A stretch of DNA of 64,000 nt from Paenibacillus sp. FSL R7-0345 (GCF_038595055.1 NZ_CP152002.1:804001-868000); one strand, 5' to 3'. Shown: positions 34,824 through 44,584, counted from the first letter of the stretch. Translations and numbers: made by a program. Notes: generated by a model from the sequence alone, not told the origin.

Positions 34824-36983
34824 TTGACTAAACATACTAAGGGCTCTTTTACCCTGCCGGGCGAATCCGGTTACGAAAAGCTGACACTGGAGCTGGCTGA
34901 ACGCTGGGGTGCGGATGTGATCCGTGACAGTGACGGCACCAAGCTGTCTGATGAGATTATCAATGCAGGCTACGGCATCTATTCCACAATCTGTATCATC
35001 CGTGACCATAATACCTGGGCATCGCAAAATCAGGATAAGCTGCAGCAGACCTTCCTGATCACCAATCCGAAGGTTGCCGTGCAGGATTACTTGTCCATCT
35101 ATGTGATGGAGGACTTCTTTGCTGACCAGTTCAGAGTGAATGACTCCAAAGAAGCGTTCAAATACTGGCAGGTTACCGACCGGACGACGGGTGAAGAGCT
35201 GCCGCGCGAGCAGTGGAATTATGACCGTGAATCGGGAAATGTGGTGCTGACTGGAATTACGCCTTGGCATAAATACACCGTCAGCTTCATGGCTTACCGC
35301 ATCTGGGAAGAGATCTCTATGTACAACCACACCACCAATAACTGGACCAAAGACCACCTGATGCAGATTGATCCGATGTACTCGGAGACTCAGGAGTATA
35401 TGCTGGACTGGATGGAACAATGGTGTGTGGAGCATAAAGAAACAACTGTAGTCCGGTTCACTTCCTTATTCTATAACTTTGCATGGATCTGGGGCAGCAG
35501 TGAGCGCAACCGTCACCTGTTCTCCGACTGGGGTTCATATGATTTTACCGTGAGTGCAAGAGCGCTTGACCTGTTTGCCAAAAAATACGGCTATTCCCTG
35601 ACCGCTGAGGATTTCGTTAACGGCGGAAAGTACCGTGTCAGCCACATTCCGGCCGAGCAGCGCAAGCTGGATTGGATGGAGTTCATTAATGACTTTGTCA
35701 TTGGCTTCGCTAAACAGCTCATTGATATTGTGCACAGTCACGGCAAGCTGGCCTATGTCTTCTACGATGACAGCTGGGTCGGCATGGAGCCTTACAATGA
35801 CCGGTTCGAGGAGTTTGGATTCGACGGCATGATCAAATGTGTATTCTCGGGTTATGAAGCGCGGATGTGCTCCGGCGTCAAAGTGGACACGCACGAAATC
35901 CGTCTGCATCCTTACCTGTTCCCGGTTGGACTGGGCGGTGCTCCTACCTTCATGGAGGGCGGAGATCCTACGCTGGATGCAAAGAAATACTGGATCAACA
36001 TCCGCCGCGCCCTTTTGCGCGAGCCGATTGACCGTATTGGACTTGGTGGCTATCTGCATCTGGTTGAGCCATATCCGGACTTCTGCGACTACATCGAGAA
36101 GATTGCCGATGAATTCAGAGAGATCAAAGAGCTGCACAGCAAGGGCAAGCCTTACCAGGTGAAGACCAAGGTAGCGGTGCTGCACAGCTGGGGCAAGCTG
36201 AGATCCTGGACGCTGTCCGGCCATTTCCACGAAACCTTTATGCATGATCTGATCCATATTAATGAAGCATTGTCCGGCTCGCCGGTGGAAGTGCAGTTCA
36301 TCGACTTCGAGGACATCCGTCAAGGCGTACTGAATAACGTTGATGTAGTAATCAATGCAGGTGCAGCAGGTTCTGCCTGGAGCGGCGGCAAGCACTGGAA
36401 CGACAGCAAAGTGGTCGACATTCTGACCAAGTGGGTATATGAAGGCGGGACGTTCATCGGGGTGAACCAGCCTTCGGCAGTAGAAGGATATGATACGTTC
36501 TTCAGAATGGCCCATGTTCTTGGTGTGGATGAGGATACAGGTGCCAGAGTGGTGCATGGCCGGTGGGCTTTTGAAGCCAAGGATGAGCTGGGTCTGTTGC
36601 CGGAAGGAGCAAGCATTGAAGCGAAGCAGGGCGTTTATCTGACAGATGGTGCGGCTTCGGTTGTGCAGCAGTCGGGGGGCAGAATCACGCTGTCCTCGAA
36701 CGCTTTTGGCAAAGGAAAAGGGATCTACCTGCCTTCCTTCGAGTTCAACCTGGAGAATACGAGACTGCTGCTCAACCTGATCCGTTATGCGGGCGGCGAG
36801 CTGAATGACAACAAGTACATCACGGATAACCTCTACACAGAGTGCGCTTACTATCCGGAGAGCAAGATTCTCGTTGTGATCAATAACAGCTCGGAGACGC
36901 AGAAGACCTCGGTGGAGACGGAGTTCGGCGTGCAGACGCTGGAGCTTGCTCCTTATGATACTGTGATTAAGACGATTGGCTAA
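34824..36983 (+). CDS. GH112 galactoside phosphorylase (galacto-N-biose or galactosyl-rhamnose type)
   Basis: 719 residues from TTG 34824 behind AGGAGG. GH112 enzymes split beta-galactosides with phosphate, giving galactose-1-phosphate. Length and layout match the family: a partly degenerate TIM barrel with the conserved YVFYDDSWVGMEPYNDRFEE region (Asp315/316, near the known catalytic Asp), then MIKCVFSGYEARMC, HPYLFPVGLGGAPTF, and a Rossmann-like domain around 430-600. Known activities are galacto-N-biose/lacto-N-biose and D-galactosyl-beta-1,4-L-rhamnose. Coupling to a GH105 rhamnogalacturonyl hydrolase favours the galactosyl-rhamnose activity on rhamnogalacturonan I fragments, but motif data here cannot decide it. 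A terminator follows. Confidence 0.9.
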   Translation: MTKHTKGSFTLPGESGYEKLTLELAERWGADVIRDSDGTKLSDEIINAGYGIYSTICIIRDHNTWASQNQDKLQQTFLITNPKVAVQDYLSIYVMEDFFADQFRVNDSKEAFKYWQVTDRTTGEELPREQWNYDRESGNVVLTGITPWHKYTVSFMAYRIWEEISMYNHTTNNWTKDHLMQIDPMYSETQEYMLDWMEQWCVEHKETTVVRFTSLFYNFAWIWGSSERNRHLFSDWGSYDFTVSARALDLFAKKYGYSLTAEDFVNGGKYRVSHIPAEQRKLDWMEFINDFVIGFAKQLIDIVHSHGKLAYVFYDDSWVGMEPYNDRFEEFGFDGMIKCVFSGYEARMCSGVKVDTHEIRLHPYLFPVGLGGAPTFMEGGDPTLDAKKYWINIRRALLREPIDRIGLGGYLHLVEPYPDFCDYIEKIADEFREIKELHSKGKPYQVKTKVAVLHSWGKLRSWTLSGHFHETFMHDLIHINEALSGSPVEVQFIDFEDIRQGVLNNVDVVINAGAAGSAWSGGKHWNDSKVVDILTKWVYEGGTFIGVNQPSAVEGYDTFFRMAHVLGVDEDTGARVVHGRWAFEAKDELGLLPEGASIEAKQGVYLTDGAASVVQQSGGRITLSSNAFGKGKGIYLPSFEFNLENTRLLLNLIRYAGGELNDNKYITDNLYTECAYYPESKILVVINNSSETQKTSVETEFGVQTLELAPYDTVIKTIG

Positions 36984-36998
36984 TAGATTTGTTTAGTG

Positions 36999-37046
36999 AA
37001 AAAAGCTCAAGTATGCGGCTGTCTGCCGGGTGCTTGGGCTTTTTGC
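36999..37046 (+). terminator. Rho-independent terminator of the GH105-GH112 operon
   Basis: Stem aaaaagctcaag / cttgggcttttt (one G-T pair) with a long GC-rich loop. Confidence 0.75.
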
Positions 37047-37139
37047 TGTTGATAGATGTGTGAGGGGAGCAGGAGCCTCTTAAAATATGATAGGATAGGA
37101 GTACATTATTACCGCCATGGGGCTAGAAAAGAGAGTAGC

Positions 37140-37883
37140 ATGAGAATCATTATTTCACCTGCCAAGAAGATGAAGATCGACACGGATATTTTTGCGGAGC
37201 GGCATTTGCCGCAGTTTATTAGTGAATCGGAAACACTGTTAGCTGCATTACAAAAACTGAATTATGATGAGTTAAAAAAGATCTGGAAATGCAATGACGA
37301 CATCGCTGCGCAGAATGTGGAGCGGATTACCCATATGAATCTGGAGCGGAATCTGACGCCGGCGGTATTCTCCTATGAAGGACTGCAATACCAGTACATG
37401 GCACCGGGCGTGCTGCAGACGGAGGAGCTGGAATATCTGCAGGAGCACCTGCGGATTCTCTCCGGATTCTACGGAATGCTGCGGCCGTTCGACGGCGTGG
37501 TGCCTTACCGGCTGGAAATGCAGGCCAAGCTGGCCGGACCCGGCTTCAGCTCGCTGTACAAGTTCTGGAACCGGAAGCTGGCGGATCAGCTGTTTGCCGA
37601 AACGGACTGCATCGTGAACCTGGCTTCCAAGGAATACAGCAAGTGTATCTCCCCCTATCTGGGCGAGAACGTTCGTATGGTCACTTGTGTATTCGGACAA
37701 GAGGCCAATGGCAAAGTAACCGAAAAAGCCACCTTCGCCAAAATGGCCCGGGGCGAAATGGTCCGCTTCATGGCTGAGCAGAAGGTCAGCCGCGTGGAGG
37801 AGATTAAGGCGTATACAGGGCTTAATTTCGCTTACTCGGATGAGCTGTCTGATGAGGGGACTTTTGTGTTTTTGCAGGGGTAG
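37140..37883 (+). CDS. yaaA: YaaA family peroxide-stress protein
   Basis: 247 residues from ATG 37140, which gives the family N-terminus MRIIISPAKKMK; the in-frame extension upstream is not protein-like. YaaA in E. coli limits intracellular free iron and oxidative DNA damage and binds unusual DNA structures. Diagnostic stretches are VFSYEGLQYQYM, LRILSGFYGMLRPFDGVVPY, RLEMQAKL, FWNRKLADQL, VNLASKEYSK, and KMARGEMVRFM. Length equals the family norm. It has no close partner; the next gene starts 38 bases on and could be co-transcribed. Confidence 0.93.
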   Translation: MRIIISPAKKMKIDTDIFAERHLPQFISESETLLAALQKLNYDELKKIWKCNDDIAAQNVERITHMNLERNLTPAVFSYEGLQYQYMAPGVLQTEELEYLQEHLRILSGFYGMLRPFDGVVPYRLEMQAKLAGPGFSSLYKFWNRKLADQLFAETDCIVNLASKEYSKCISPYLGENVRMVTCVFGQEANGKVTEKATFAKMARGEMVRFMAEQKVSRVEEIKAYTGLNFAYSDELSDEGTFVFLQG

Positions 37884-37921
37884 TGAGGAGAGCGAATAAC
37901 GAGTTTTAAGGAGGAGAACTT

Positions 37922-40900
37922 ATGATGTTCAAAAAAGATCTGCTGAAGAAAGAGAATCTGCTGAAAGAACTGGATTCTGCCGGATTTTCGGGTAGGGCTC
38001 ATACAATAGCCTTGCTAGGACGCAGTCACAAGGGATCGCCTGAATACTCTCAATTGCTCCATTCAATGCTTGAAGGAGGCGTTTATGAGGCGCAGCTGGC
38101 ATTAATCGGGGCTGCTGCTACACAGGATGCAAATGTTATTTTGTCAGCGCTAAAGCATCCTAAGGCCAGCATCAGAAACCAGGCTTCCGGCCTCGTGGCT
38201 AAAGTAGCTGCAGATGATGATATTATGGGTGTGGTTTCTGAATTATCGCATGAATGCCGCCTTAAATTACTGCGTTCGATTTCATTCTTAAATCGTCAGG
38301 GAGCGGCGGAGCGTCTACTGCCGGTCGTCCATGCTTCGTGGGGGGCGGAGGAGGCTGCTATTCTGCTGACTGCTTGCCGTAAGGAAACAGCCGGCAAATG
38401 GCTGACGAACATCGGATATGCCGTTAACAACTGGGGCAAGCTGGCCGGCCGTCAACCGGAAGCGGTTGCGGAGTATTTCCGGTCAACGCTGGAGCAAGCC
38501 GCCCCCCGGGAAAAGAGTTTTGTCTGGGGGAGATTTTCATCCGCTGTAGAGATTCTATGCCGTTCACATGCAGAGCTGATTCTGGATTGCGCGAATAATC
38601 ATGCACCTCAAGAGCGCTTGCCTTCTGCACTAAAAAAACAAATGGGCACCTTGGTCCGTCATCATCCGGTTGCAGTATACGGGCTGTTGATCCGGAGTGA
38701 GTCGCGCAGCGACTTGATAGCCTCCGGGGTCCCGGATAGTATTTTAAAGCAGAATAAGTACTTTACGATAGATCAATGGATTGAACTTGCAAGACTGCTT
38801 ACCGATTACCCGTTACATATAGCCAAAATCCTGAAGAATATGGCCCCGTCCAAACGTAAAGTGATCTTTGATTCAGTTTATGAGGAAGATAAACGCGGGG
38901 AGCTTGTATTTCCGGAGGTCCTGTTATATGAGCTGCCGCATGCGTTACGTGACAAGGAAGCGGAGCGGATGCTGGGCCTGCGTAAAATTAACGAATACCG
39001 CGATAAAAAGCTGAGCGTTACTGCTGCTCTATCTATTGATAAATCAAGAAAGCTGCTCGTACAAGCAACTGCTGTATCTGGTGCAGACGAACGGGCAATG
39101 GCGCTTGTGCAGCTGATCCGTAGTACCGTTCTTTCCAGAAGAGGTATGAACGAGACGCTTCTATACGCCGGCAGAATTAGAAATGATCAGGATCCTGTAC
39201 GTAATGCCGTTATGCGAGAGCTCTCCGCTAGTCCAGCGTCTATGTTTACGGATGAGGATGTACAGGCGCTTACTGTGCTGGTAGATAGTGTAATTGAGGC
39301 AAGGGATACGTCTTATGCTACCAGGGCGGCTACTCAGGCACTGGCACTCAATATTCTGAGGTTCAATTCAACCCGGTCTGAAAGTGACATCTTTACCTTC
39401 GCCTTAAGCACAATTGCCAAGCTCGTTAAACAGACGGGTCAGCTTGCGCTGCCTTTATTGGAGGAGAATTACCCTCCGGGAATAGAACAGCATATATTTG
39501 AAGAGCTGTACCCGCTGGCTGTAAAAGCATTGCAAAAAGAGGATTATAGTCTGGTAATGAATATGGCCGGCTCCTTCGGAAAGAAAGCCGGTAATATTCC
39601 CAAATTGCAGCAGCTCTTAAAAGAAGGACTAAAGGCGAAATCAGATGCTAATGTAAAATGGGCCGCGAGATTATGGCTGGTTCCGTATAAAACGCGGGAT
39701 GAGCGAATTGAAAAGTTGTTAAAGCTGGATAAATCTTTTATTACATTAAATGAAGTCTTCCAGCATCTGCATCATAAACGGCAGGAATGGCTCACGCCCT
39801 TCATTTCGGGAGCGTTAATTAAAGGCAGATTTCTGTCAGGCAAAACCATCTATGCTATATCTGCTGATGATGGATTTAATAGATGGCTGCCAAGCCAGCA
39901 GCGATCCTTCGGGACTATATTAGAGCGGATTGCTACAGACTCCAGACATAGCCTGCATGAGCGTACGAGAGCTATTAAAGCAATGGGAAGAATGCCTGAC
40001 CTGAATCCGGATATCCTGCTGAAGTTTTTGCAAGATGAAGAGACTATGCTCGTAGAAGCTGCTCTCCATGCATTTTCTTTTATAGAAGAACCAGAAAAGG
40101 CACTTCCGATGTTGCTTAATCATCTGGACGGGGACAGAGCCCGCGTAGCTATGTATTCGATACCCAGATGTATCCGCAGAGTTAATCCTATTATGTTGTC
40201 AGGGATATTGAGGGAGCTCCTGGGCCGGGAAAAGTTGAAAACCACAGTCAGAAAAGAAGCGATCCGTTTATTGGGCGCTTATCGGAGCGTTGACAGCATT
40301 CCGCTGCTGATGAACGAATTCAACAAACCTGACGCACACAAGGACGTTATTATTGCGATAGGGCATGCAGCAAGGCAGCTTCTGGATGACGGGCATAGCT
40401 GGACGATTCTGCACACCATGGCTTCGTCGGAAAAGAGTGATATCCCGCAAAGTCTGTTAATGCAACAGCCAGGAGCACTTCCGGAAGCCTATAGATCCCG
40501 CTATCTGGAATTAGTCTTAACGATCACAGGTCATGCTGACCCTGATACAAGCAGAATGGCTATAAATAGTATGATCCGTTGGATCAACGGGAATGAGCAG
40601 GTTATTGCGGCTGCCGCTGCGAGGATTATCCTTGATTTAAAAGACAGCTACAGGTGGGAGTCCGCAGTGCGTACGCTGACTGAAGTGTGCCGTGACGGTG
40701 AGGTTAATGAGACCGTTATTGATGTGGTTAGAGACTTGGTGAGTACTGTAATTAATGAGGACTGGAATGCCACACCTCAAAGAGATTTGCCGCACCGTCA
40801 GCGTCTGCTGAAGCTTGTGAATCAGCTGACCTCTCTGCCCAAAACCACACGTGCAGGACTGGAACCTCTGTATGGGGGGATTATCGGGTGCCTGCTAGAA

Positions 40901-41287
40901 GATGAGACCTTAACGCATGCCATTGTGAATCTGTATGTTGCAGCGATAGACTGGAATAATGCGGACGGAACATTGGAGTACTTGGGCAGGATAGTCAAGG
41001 TTACCTCCAATCAGCGGCGTCTATTAGATACTGCATACAGGCAGATACAGCAAAGTCTGAAGGAAAGCAAGGGACATTGGAGCCCGGAAGCGGTATTAAA
41101 ATTGGCAGAGAGTATTTGGGCAAAGGGCGGTGCAGATATTCAATATCTGGGGCTTGCTGTGCTTGAAGCTGCGGGAAAAGTGCTGATGTGGAGCCAGAGT
41201 AGTGCAAGCTTATTAAAATTATACAGAAAACATACCAATGTTGAGATCCGTTCACTTGCATCGGACATTTGGACAACAGTTGAGTGA
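37922..41287 (+). CDS. Large HEAT-like repeat protein, function unknown
   Basis: 1121 residues; ATG 37922 follows AAGGAGGA. The whole length is alpha-helical with recurring two-helix units, for example LALIGAAATQDANVILSAL, IRNQASGLVAKVAADDDIM, HERTRAIKAMGRMPDLNPDI, and VRKEAIRLLGAYRSVDSIPL, typical of HEAT or HEAT-like solenoids that scaffold proteins or nucleic acid. No catalytic motif, signal peptide or membrane segment was seen. It follows yaaA closely and ends at a bidirectional terminator. Base composition is like the backbone. What it binds cannot be told from sequence. Confidence 0.75.
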   Translation: MMFKKDLLKKENLLKELDSAGFSGRAHTIALLGRSHKGSPEYSQLLHSMLEGGVYEAQLALIGAAATQDANVILSALKHPKASIRNQASGLVAKVAADDDIMGVVSELSHECRLKLLRSISFLNRQGAAERLLPVVHASWGAEEAAILLTACRKETAGKWLTNIGYAVNNWGKLAGRQPEAVAEYFRSTLEQAAPREKSFVWGRFSSAVEILCRSHAELILDCANNHAPQERLPSALKKQMGTLVRHHPVAVYGLLIRSESRSDLIASGVPDSILKQNKYFTIDQWIELARLLTDYPLHIAKILKNMAPSKRKVIFDSVYEEDKRGELVFPEVLLYELPHALRDKEAERMLGLRKINEYRDKKLSVTAALSIDKSRKLLVQATAVSGADERAMALVQLIRSTVLSRRGMNETLLYAGRIRNDQDPVRNAVMRELSASPASMFTDEDVQALTVLVDSVIEARDTSYATRAATQALALNILRFNSTRSESDIFTFALSTIAKLVKQTGQLALPLLEENYPPGIEQHIFEELYPLAVKALQKEDYSLVMNMAGSFGKKAGNIPKLQQLLKEGLKAKSDANVKWAARLWLVPYKTRDERIEKLLKLDKSFITLNEVFQHLHHKRQEWLTPFISGALIKGRFLSGKTIYAISADDGFNRWLPSQQRSFGTILERIATDSRHSLHERTRAIKAMGRMPDLNPDILLKFLQDEETMLVEAALHAFSFIEEPEKALPMLLNHLDGDRARVAMYSIPRCIRRVNPIMLSGILRELLGREKLKTTVRKEAIRLLGAYRSVDSIPLLMNEFNKPDAHKDVIIAIGHAARQLLDDGHSWTILHTMASSEKSDIPQSLLMQQPGALPEAYRSRYLELVLTITGHADPDTSRMAINSMIRWINGNEQVIAAAAARIILDLKDSYRWESAVRTLTEVCRDGEVNETVIDVVRDLVSTVINEDWNATPQRDLPHRQRLLKLVNQLTSLPKTTRAGLEPLYGGIIGCLLEDETLTHAIVNLYVAAIDWNNADGTLEYLGRIVKVTSNQRRLLDTAYRQIQQSLKESKGHWSPEAVLKLAESIWAKGGADIQYLGLAVLEAAGKVLMWSQSSASLLKLYRKHTNVEIRSLASDIWTTVE

Positions 41288-41303
41288 ATATGTGTTTAAA
41301 CAA

Positions 41304-41332
41304 AAGAATGACCGCCCTGAGCGGTCATTCTT
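41304..41332 (+). terminator. Bidirectional terminator between convergent genes
   Basis: Perfect 12-bp stem aagaatgaccgc / gcggtcattctt with a 5-base loop, serving the HEAT-like gene on + and the small secreted-protein gene on minus. Confidence 0.8.
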
Positions 41333-41361
41333 AGTCTGGTTGTTAAACAGTGAGCTTAAAA

Positions 41362-41757
41362 TTACTCGAAAGTAATAGAGTAGCTGATGGAAGGGTAAGG
41401 AGTCGTTGATCCGGGAACGCGCTCTACCACAGTGACCAGGGTACCGGGTTCATAGTAACCTGAACTGCCGCTGTAATTAATCTTGTTTACTATAGCTGTA
41501 CCAAGGTCAATGGATGTATTGTTGTAACTCCAGTAGTAGTGCAGACGGAGTGTATTGGCGACGGATGTGGTAATCTTCACACTTGTACCGGACGTTTTGG
41601 CGTTAGGGAGAATGTAGGCGTAGGATTGGCCTGAGGTAAGGGTCTGAGTATAGCTGTTTCCGTAGCTTACCATAGCAGGGTTAGCCGAGGCAGTCAGGCC
41701 AAAGCTCATTGACAGGCCCACAAGCAAGACAAGTACTGCGGTAAACAATCTTCTCAT
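41362..41757 (-). CDS. Small secreted protein
   Basis: 131 residues on the minus strand. A clear signal peptide (RRLFTAVLVLLVGLSMSFGL, cleaved near TASA) precedes a ~105-residue beta-rich, Ser/Thr/Tyr-rich domain (SYGNSYTQTLTSGQSYAYIL, LRLHYYWSYNNTSIDLGTAI, YPSISYSITFE). AGAGGATG lies upstream of the ATG. The composition is like bacillary surface or spore-matrix beta-sandwich proteins, but no family is recognised. It has no cysteines. The divergent neighbour is an AraC-type regulator about 200 bases away; no functional link is evident. Confidence 0.72.
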   Translation of the reverse strand: MRRLFTAVLVLLVGLSMSFGLTASANPAMVSYGNSYTQTLTSGQSYAYILPNAKTSGTSVKITTSVANTLRLHYYWSYNNTSIDLGTAIVNKINYSGSSGYYEPGTLVTVVERVPGSTTPYPSISYSITFE

Positions 41758-41963
41758 AAAAATAGTTCATCCTCTCAAATGAAATATTTTGATAGTTTAT
41801 CCGATGTAAACTAAAAACCTTCCAGAACAGAATGGATATTTCTTTAAATATATACCGAAAAAATACATGCGTAAAGAATGTGTTTTTGTTGCAGTTTCTG
41901 CTATTCTATTTTCAAAAGAACCTTTTGTGAGCGGGTTTCTACCCTGCTTGATGGAGGACCACA

Positions 41964-43232
41964 ATGGACAAAATAGCCCGTTTCAAGAAGTCCATCTCTT
42001 ACATAGAAGAACATCTGCACGGTGAGATTAACCTCGAGCTGGCGGCAAAGGCCAGCTATACCTCTTTAATGCAGCTCTACCGGGACTGCTATACCTACAC
42101 CGGGCATTCGGTGAAGGAATACATTCGCAAGCGGCGGCTGTCTGCCGCCCTTGCACTAATCAGAGGGGCAGAGCTGCCGCTGGCCGAGATTGCCTATGCC
42201 TGCGGCTACAGCTCCCAGCAGGCATTGTGCAAATATGTGAAATCCGCCACAGCTATGACCCCGCTGGAATATCAGAAGAGCGATGCCTGCTACTACTTCC
42301 CCGCATATGACAGCCAGCCTGTAAGGCAGGTTACGGTTACTACAGACACTATCCCCAAGACTCTGCATACTGCTTTTTATGATCCTGAACCTGACGGCAT
42401 TGAAAACCGGGCATTACACGCACTGAGCACTCTTTTACCGGGATATAAAGGAAGAATCTTTGGCAGGGGCGGGCAGCCGCGCAGCGGAGAGTTCTGTTAT
42501 AAGCTCGCTGTAGAATGTGAGTATGAGTTAATAAATCGCTTTGCTGGCAGTGTTTTTCAGGAAACTGCTGTTCATCCGGCGTTCACCCGCACTTTTGCCA
42601 AAATAACGGTTAACAATAATGAAGCTGAGATTACGTCGGCCTGGAACTACCTTTACGGGGAGTGGCTGAGAGTAAGTATGTTCAAGCAGGCTGAGGACGG
42701 TTATTTTGAAGAGTATATTTGTAAGAGAGGTGCCGTGAACAGGCTGGTTTTGTACCTGCCGGTGGTCAAGCGGATGGATTACAACAGCATCCGCGTGGAG
42801 TATTGCGATGGCCGGTTGTTCCTGACTGCAAGCCGCTCAGGAGAGGATGCAGAGGAGAAGGCAACTGCGGCGGTAATCGCCTACTTATCCATCCATAATC
42901 CCGGTGCGATAAGAAAAGACGGAGAATTCTACGTATCTCAAAATGGCCTGAGCTATACGTGTGGTGTACGGTTGGAATCAGCTCACATGCTGCCTGAGGA
43001 TTGCGGGCTTGTGTTTGTCCAGCTTCCCGCAGGCCATTATGCCGTAGTAGAGAGCAGCTGCTGCAGCGACAGCAGGGTGTTCGGGGAATTGCTGGACAGC
43101 TGGATCAGAGAAAACGGATGGAGCAGGGGGAAGGCGTCCGCTTTTACTACATATAAGACAAACGGCAGTCAGGACCCGGAGAAGATACAGATGAAGGTAT
43201 GGATCAGGCTGGAAGCTGTTATAAACCGATAA
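41964..43232 (+). CDS. AraC-family regulator with GyrI-like effector domains
   Basis: 422 residues; ATG 41964 follows GGAGGACC. The AraC helix-turn-helix pair is at the N-terminus: INLELAAKASYTSLMQLYRD, then LPLAEIAYACGYSSQQALCK ending TPLEYQK. The rest (~130-420) appears to hold effector-binding (GyrI/SoxS-type) modules, with AAHPAFTRTFAKI-like strands and the final LPAGHYAVVESSCCSDSRVF and IQMKVWIRL pattern. Such proteins sense small hydrophobic or cationic compounds. The next gene encodes a similar effector-binding protein lacking a DNA-binding domain, 54 bases away on the same strand, so the two likely form a sensing pair. Confidence 0.82.
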   Translation: MDKIARFKKSISYIEEHLHGEINLELAAKASYTSLMQLYRDCYTYTGHSVKEYIRKRRLSAALALIRGAELPLAEIAYACGYSSQQALCKYVKSATAMTPLEYQKSDACYYFPAYDSQPVRQVTVTTDTIPKTLHTAFYDPEPDGIENRALHALSTLLPGYKGRIFGRGGQPRSGEFCYKLAVECEYELINRFAGSVFQETAVHPAFTRTFAKITVNNNEAEITSAWNYLYGEWLRVSMFKQAEDGYFEEYICKRGAVNRLVLYLPVVKRMDYNSIRVEYCDGRLFLTASRSGEDAEEKATAAVIAYLSIHNPGAIRKDGEFYVSQNGLSYTCGVRLESAHMLPEDCGLVFVQLPAGHYAVVESSCCSDSRVFGELLDSWIRENGWSRGKASAFTTYKTNGSQDPEKIQMKVWIRLEAVINR

Positions 43233-43286
43233 TACCGCGGGCTTGATTGTATATAAAATTGAGGTGTGAAAGGAGCTGGAACACTC

Positions 43287-44453
43287 ATGAGTCTAAGAAA
43301 AAAGGACCTGCTGCAGCAGGCCTCGGAAGGCTACAGCCCCCGGGTTAAGCCGGCAATACTAAGAATGGTGGAGGAGATGAGCCAGATGGAGCATTCAAAT
43401 GAAGTGCTTGTGGAGCAGGTTACTGAGCTATGCGCGATTGTAGATAGGCCGGAGATGAAGATTGTCGGGATTGCGCTGCCGGTGACGTTCGAAAGCCGGG
43501 GATACGGGGGATTTTCTGGATTCGGGCATGCGGGCTGTATTCTGAATGACTACTTTTATACGAAAAAGCTGATAACGGAAGGAGATATGACGCTGCTCTC
43601 CGGCATAATCAGCAGCAGACTCCAAGACGGGGACAACGTTATTACCGTGCGGACAGAGGTTAAAGGTGACGGGAACTATAAGGTGTTTGTGGGCTATGAA
43701 GTGGACAGTCTGGAGGACTTGCCTGATTATTTGCCGGAGTATACGGAGACGCTTACAGTGCCGGCCTGCCGGTATGCCAAGGTCCTGATTAATGAGGGCG
43801 GGCAGGAAGGGCGGCTGGGGTACGGTGAGCGCATGCATGCGGATGAGTACTTTGTGGGGGAATTTCGTAAAGATACCAGCTATGTATATAATCCTGCGGG
43901 CTGCGGGTTCAATACATATGACAGCAAGGGAGAGATTCTGACCAAATATGAACCAGTTATGCTGGCACAGACGGTTGCTGAGCGCTATGCCTCCCTGCGT
44001 TTTAAGGCCGTTACTCTCCCGGAGTTGAAGATCGCCTGCAGTATGACTTTACCGGATAGTGAGGAGTTTGTGATTACGAAGTATTTTGGCGTACAGGACC
44101 AGGTGTTTGCCACTGAGGCAGCAAAATATTATCTGCATGATTACTACGGGTTTCCGGTGGACAGCGGTCAGGAGGGGAAATACAATTCCTGCTTCGGAAC
44201 CAGGGTCAGCTCGTTTGCCGGACTTCCGGATTGCGTAGAAAAGCTTACTCTGCCGGGCGGCCTCTATCTGCACATCAGCCAGCTTGAGGTGAACGGCGAT
44301 AATCCGGGTATTCCTTATGATGCTGCGTTCAATCATCTGGAGGAGCTGTATCTGACCGGGCACCCCGAGTACCAGCGCGACTGGAGCAGACAGGTCATCG
44401 CCCGGTTCAGACAGGCTAATGCGGCTTCGGTGTTTGTGCCGTTGGTGATGTGA
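43287..44453 (+). CDS. Tandem effector-binding (GyrI-like) protein without DNA-binding domain
   Basis: 388 residues from ATG 43287; GTG 43266 is an alternative but AAGGAG lies between the two and suits the ATG better. Two modules of ~150 residues can be seen. The first runs from VDRPEMKIVGIALPVTF to LTVPACRYAKVLINEG; the second from LRFKAVTLPELKIACSMTLP to LTLPGGLYLHISQLEV. Each ends with the typical beta strand 'lPagxYa' of GyrI-like domains. No helix-turn-helix, signal or membrane segment. It follows the AraC-GyrI gene and may sequester or present its ligand. Function inferred only. Confidence 0.65.
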   Translation: MSLRKKDLLQQASEGYSPRVKPAILRMVEEMSQMEHSNEVLVEQVTELCAIVDRPEMKIVGIALPVTFESRGYGGFSGFGHAGCILNDYFYTKKLITEGDMTLLSGIISSRLQDGDNVITVRTEVKGDGNYKVFVGYEVDSLEDLPDYLPEYTETLTVPACRYAKVLINEGGQEGRLGYGERMHADEYFVGEFRKDTSYVYNPAGCGFNTYDSKGEILTKYEPVMLAQTVAERYASLRFKAVTLPELKIACSMTLPDSEEFVITKYFGVQDQVFATEAAKYYLHDYYGFPVDSGQEGKYNSCFGTRVSSFAGLPDCVEKLTLPGGLYLHISQLEVNGDNPGIPYDAAFNHLEELYLTGHPEYQRDWSRQVIARFRQANAASVFVPLVM

Positions 44454-44503
44454 GATGGAATGATGAGGGCTGCGAAATAAAAGATGACTAATGAACGATG
44501 AGG

Positions 44504-44528
44504 CCCTTCCCGGCGGGAAGGGTTTTTT
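44504..44528 (+). terminator. Rho-independent terminator
   Basis: Stem cccttcc / ggaaggg with a 5-base GC loop, then TTTTTTC. Confidence 0.8.
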
Positions 44529-44584
44529 CGGCTATAAGGGGAATTTGTATGTATGGCGTAATTGAAACAAGAGGAGAATCAATC

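Noticed and set aside
35535..36557. 340-residue minus-strand gene inside the GH112 gene
   Set aside because: It is antisense to a GH112 gene with all expected motifs, and its composition is that of a mirrored frame.
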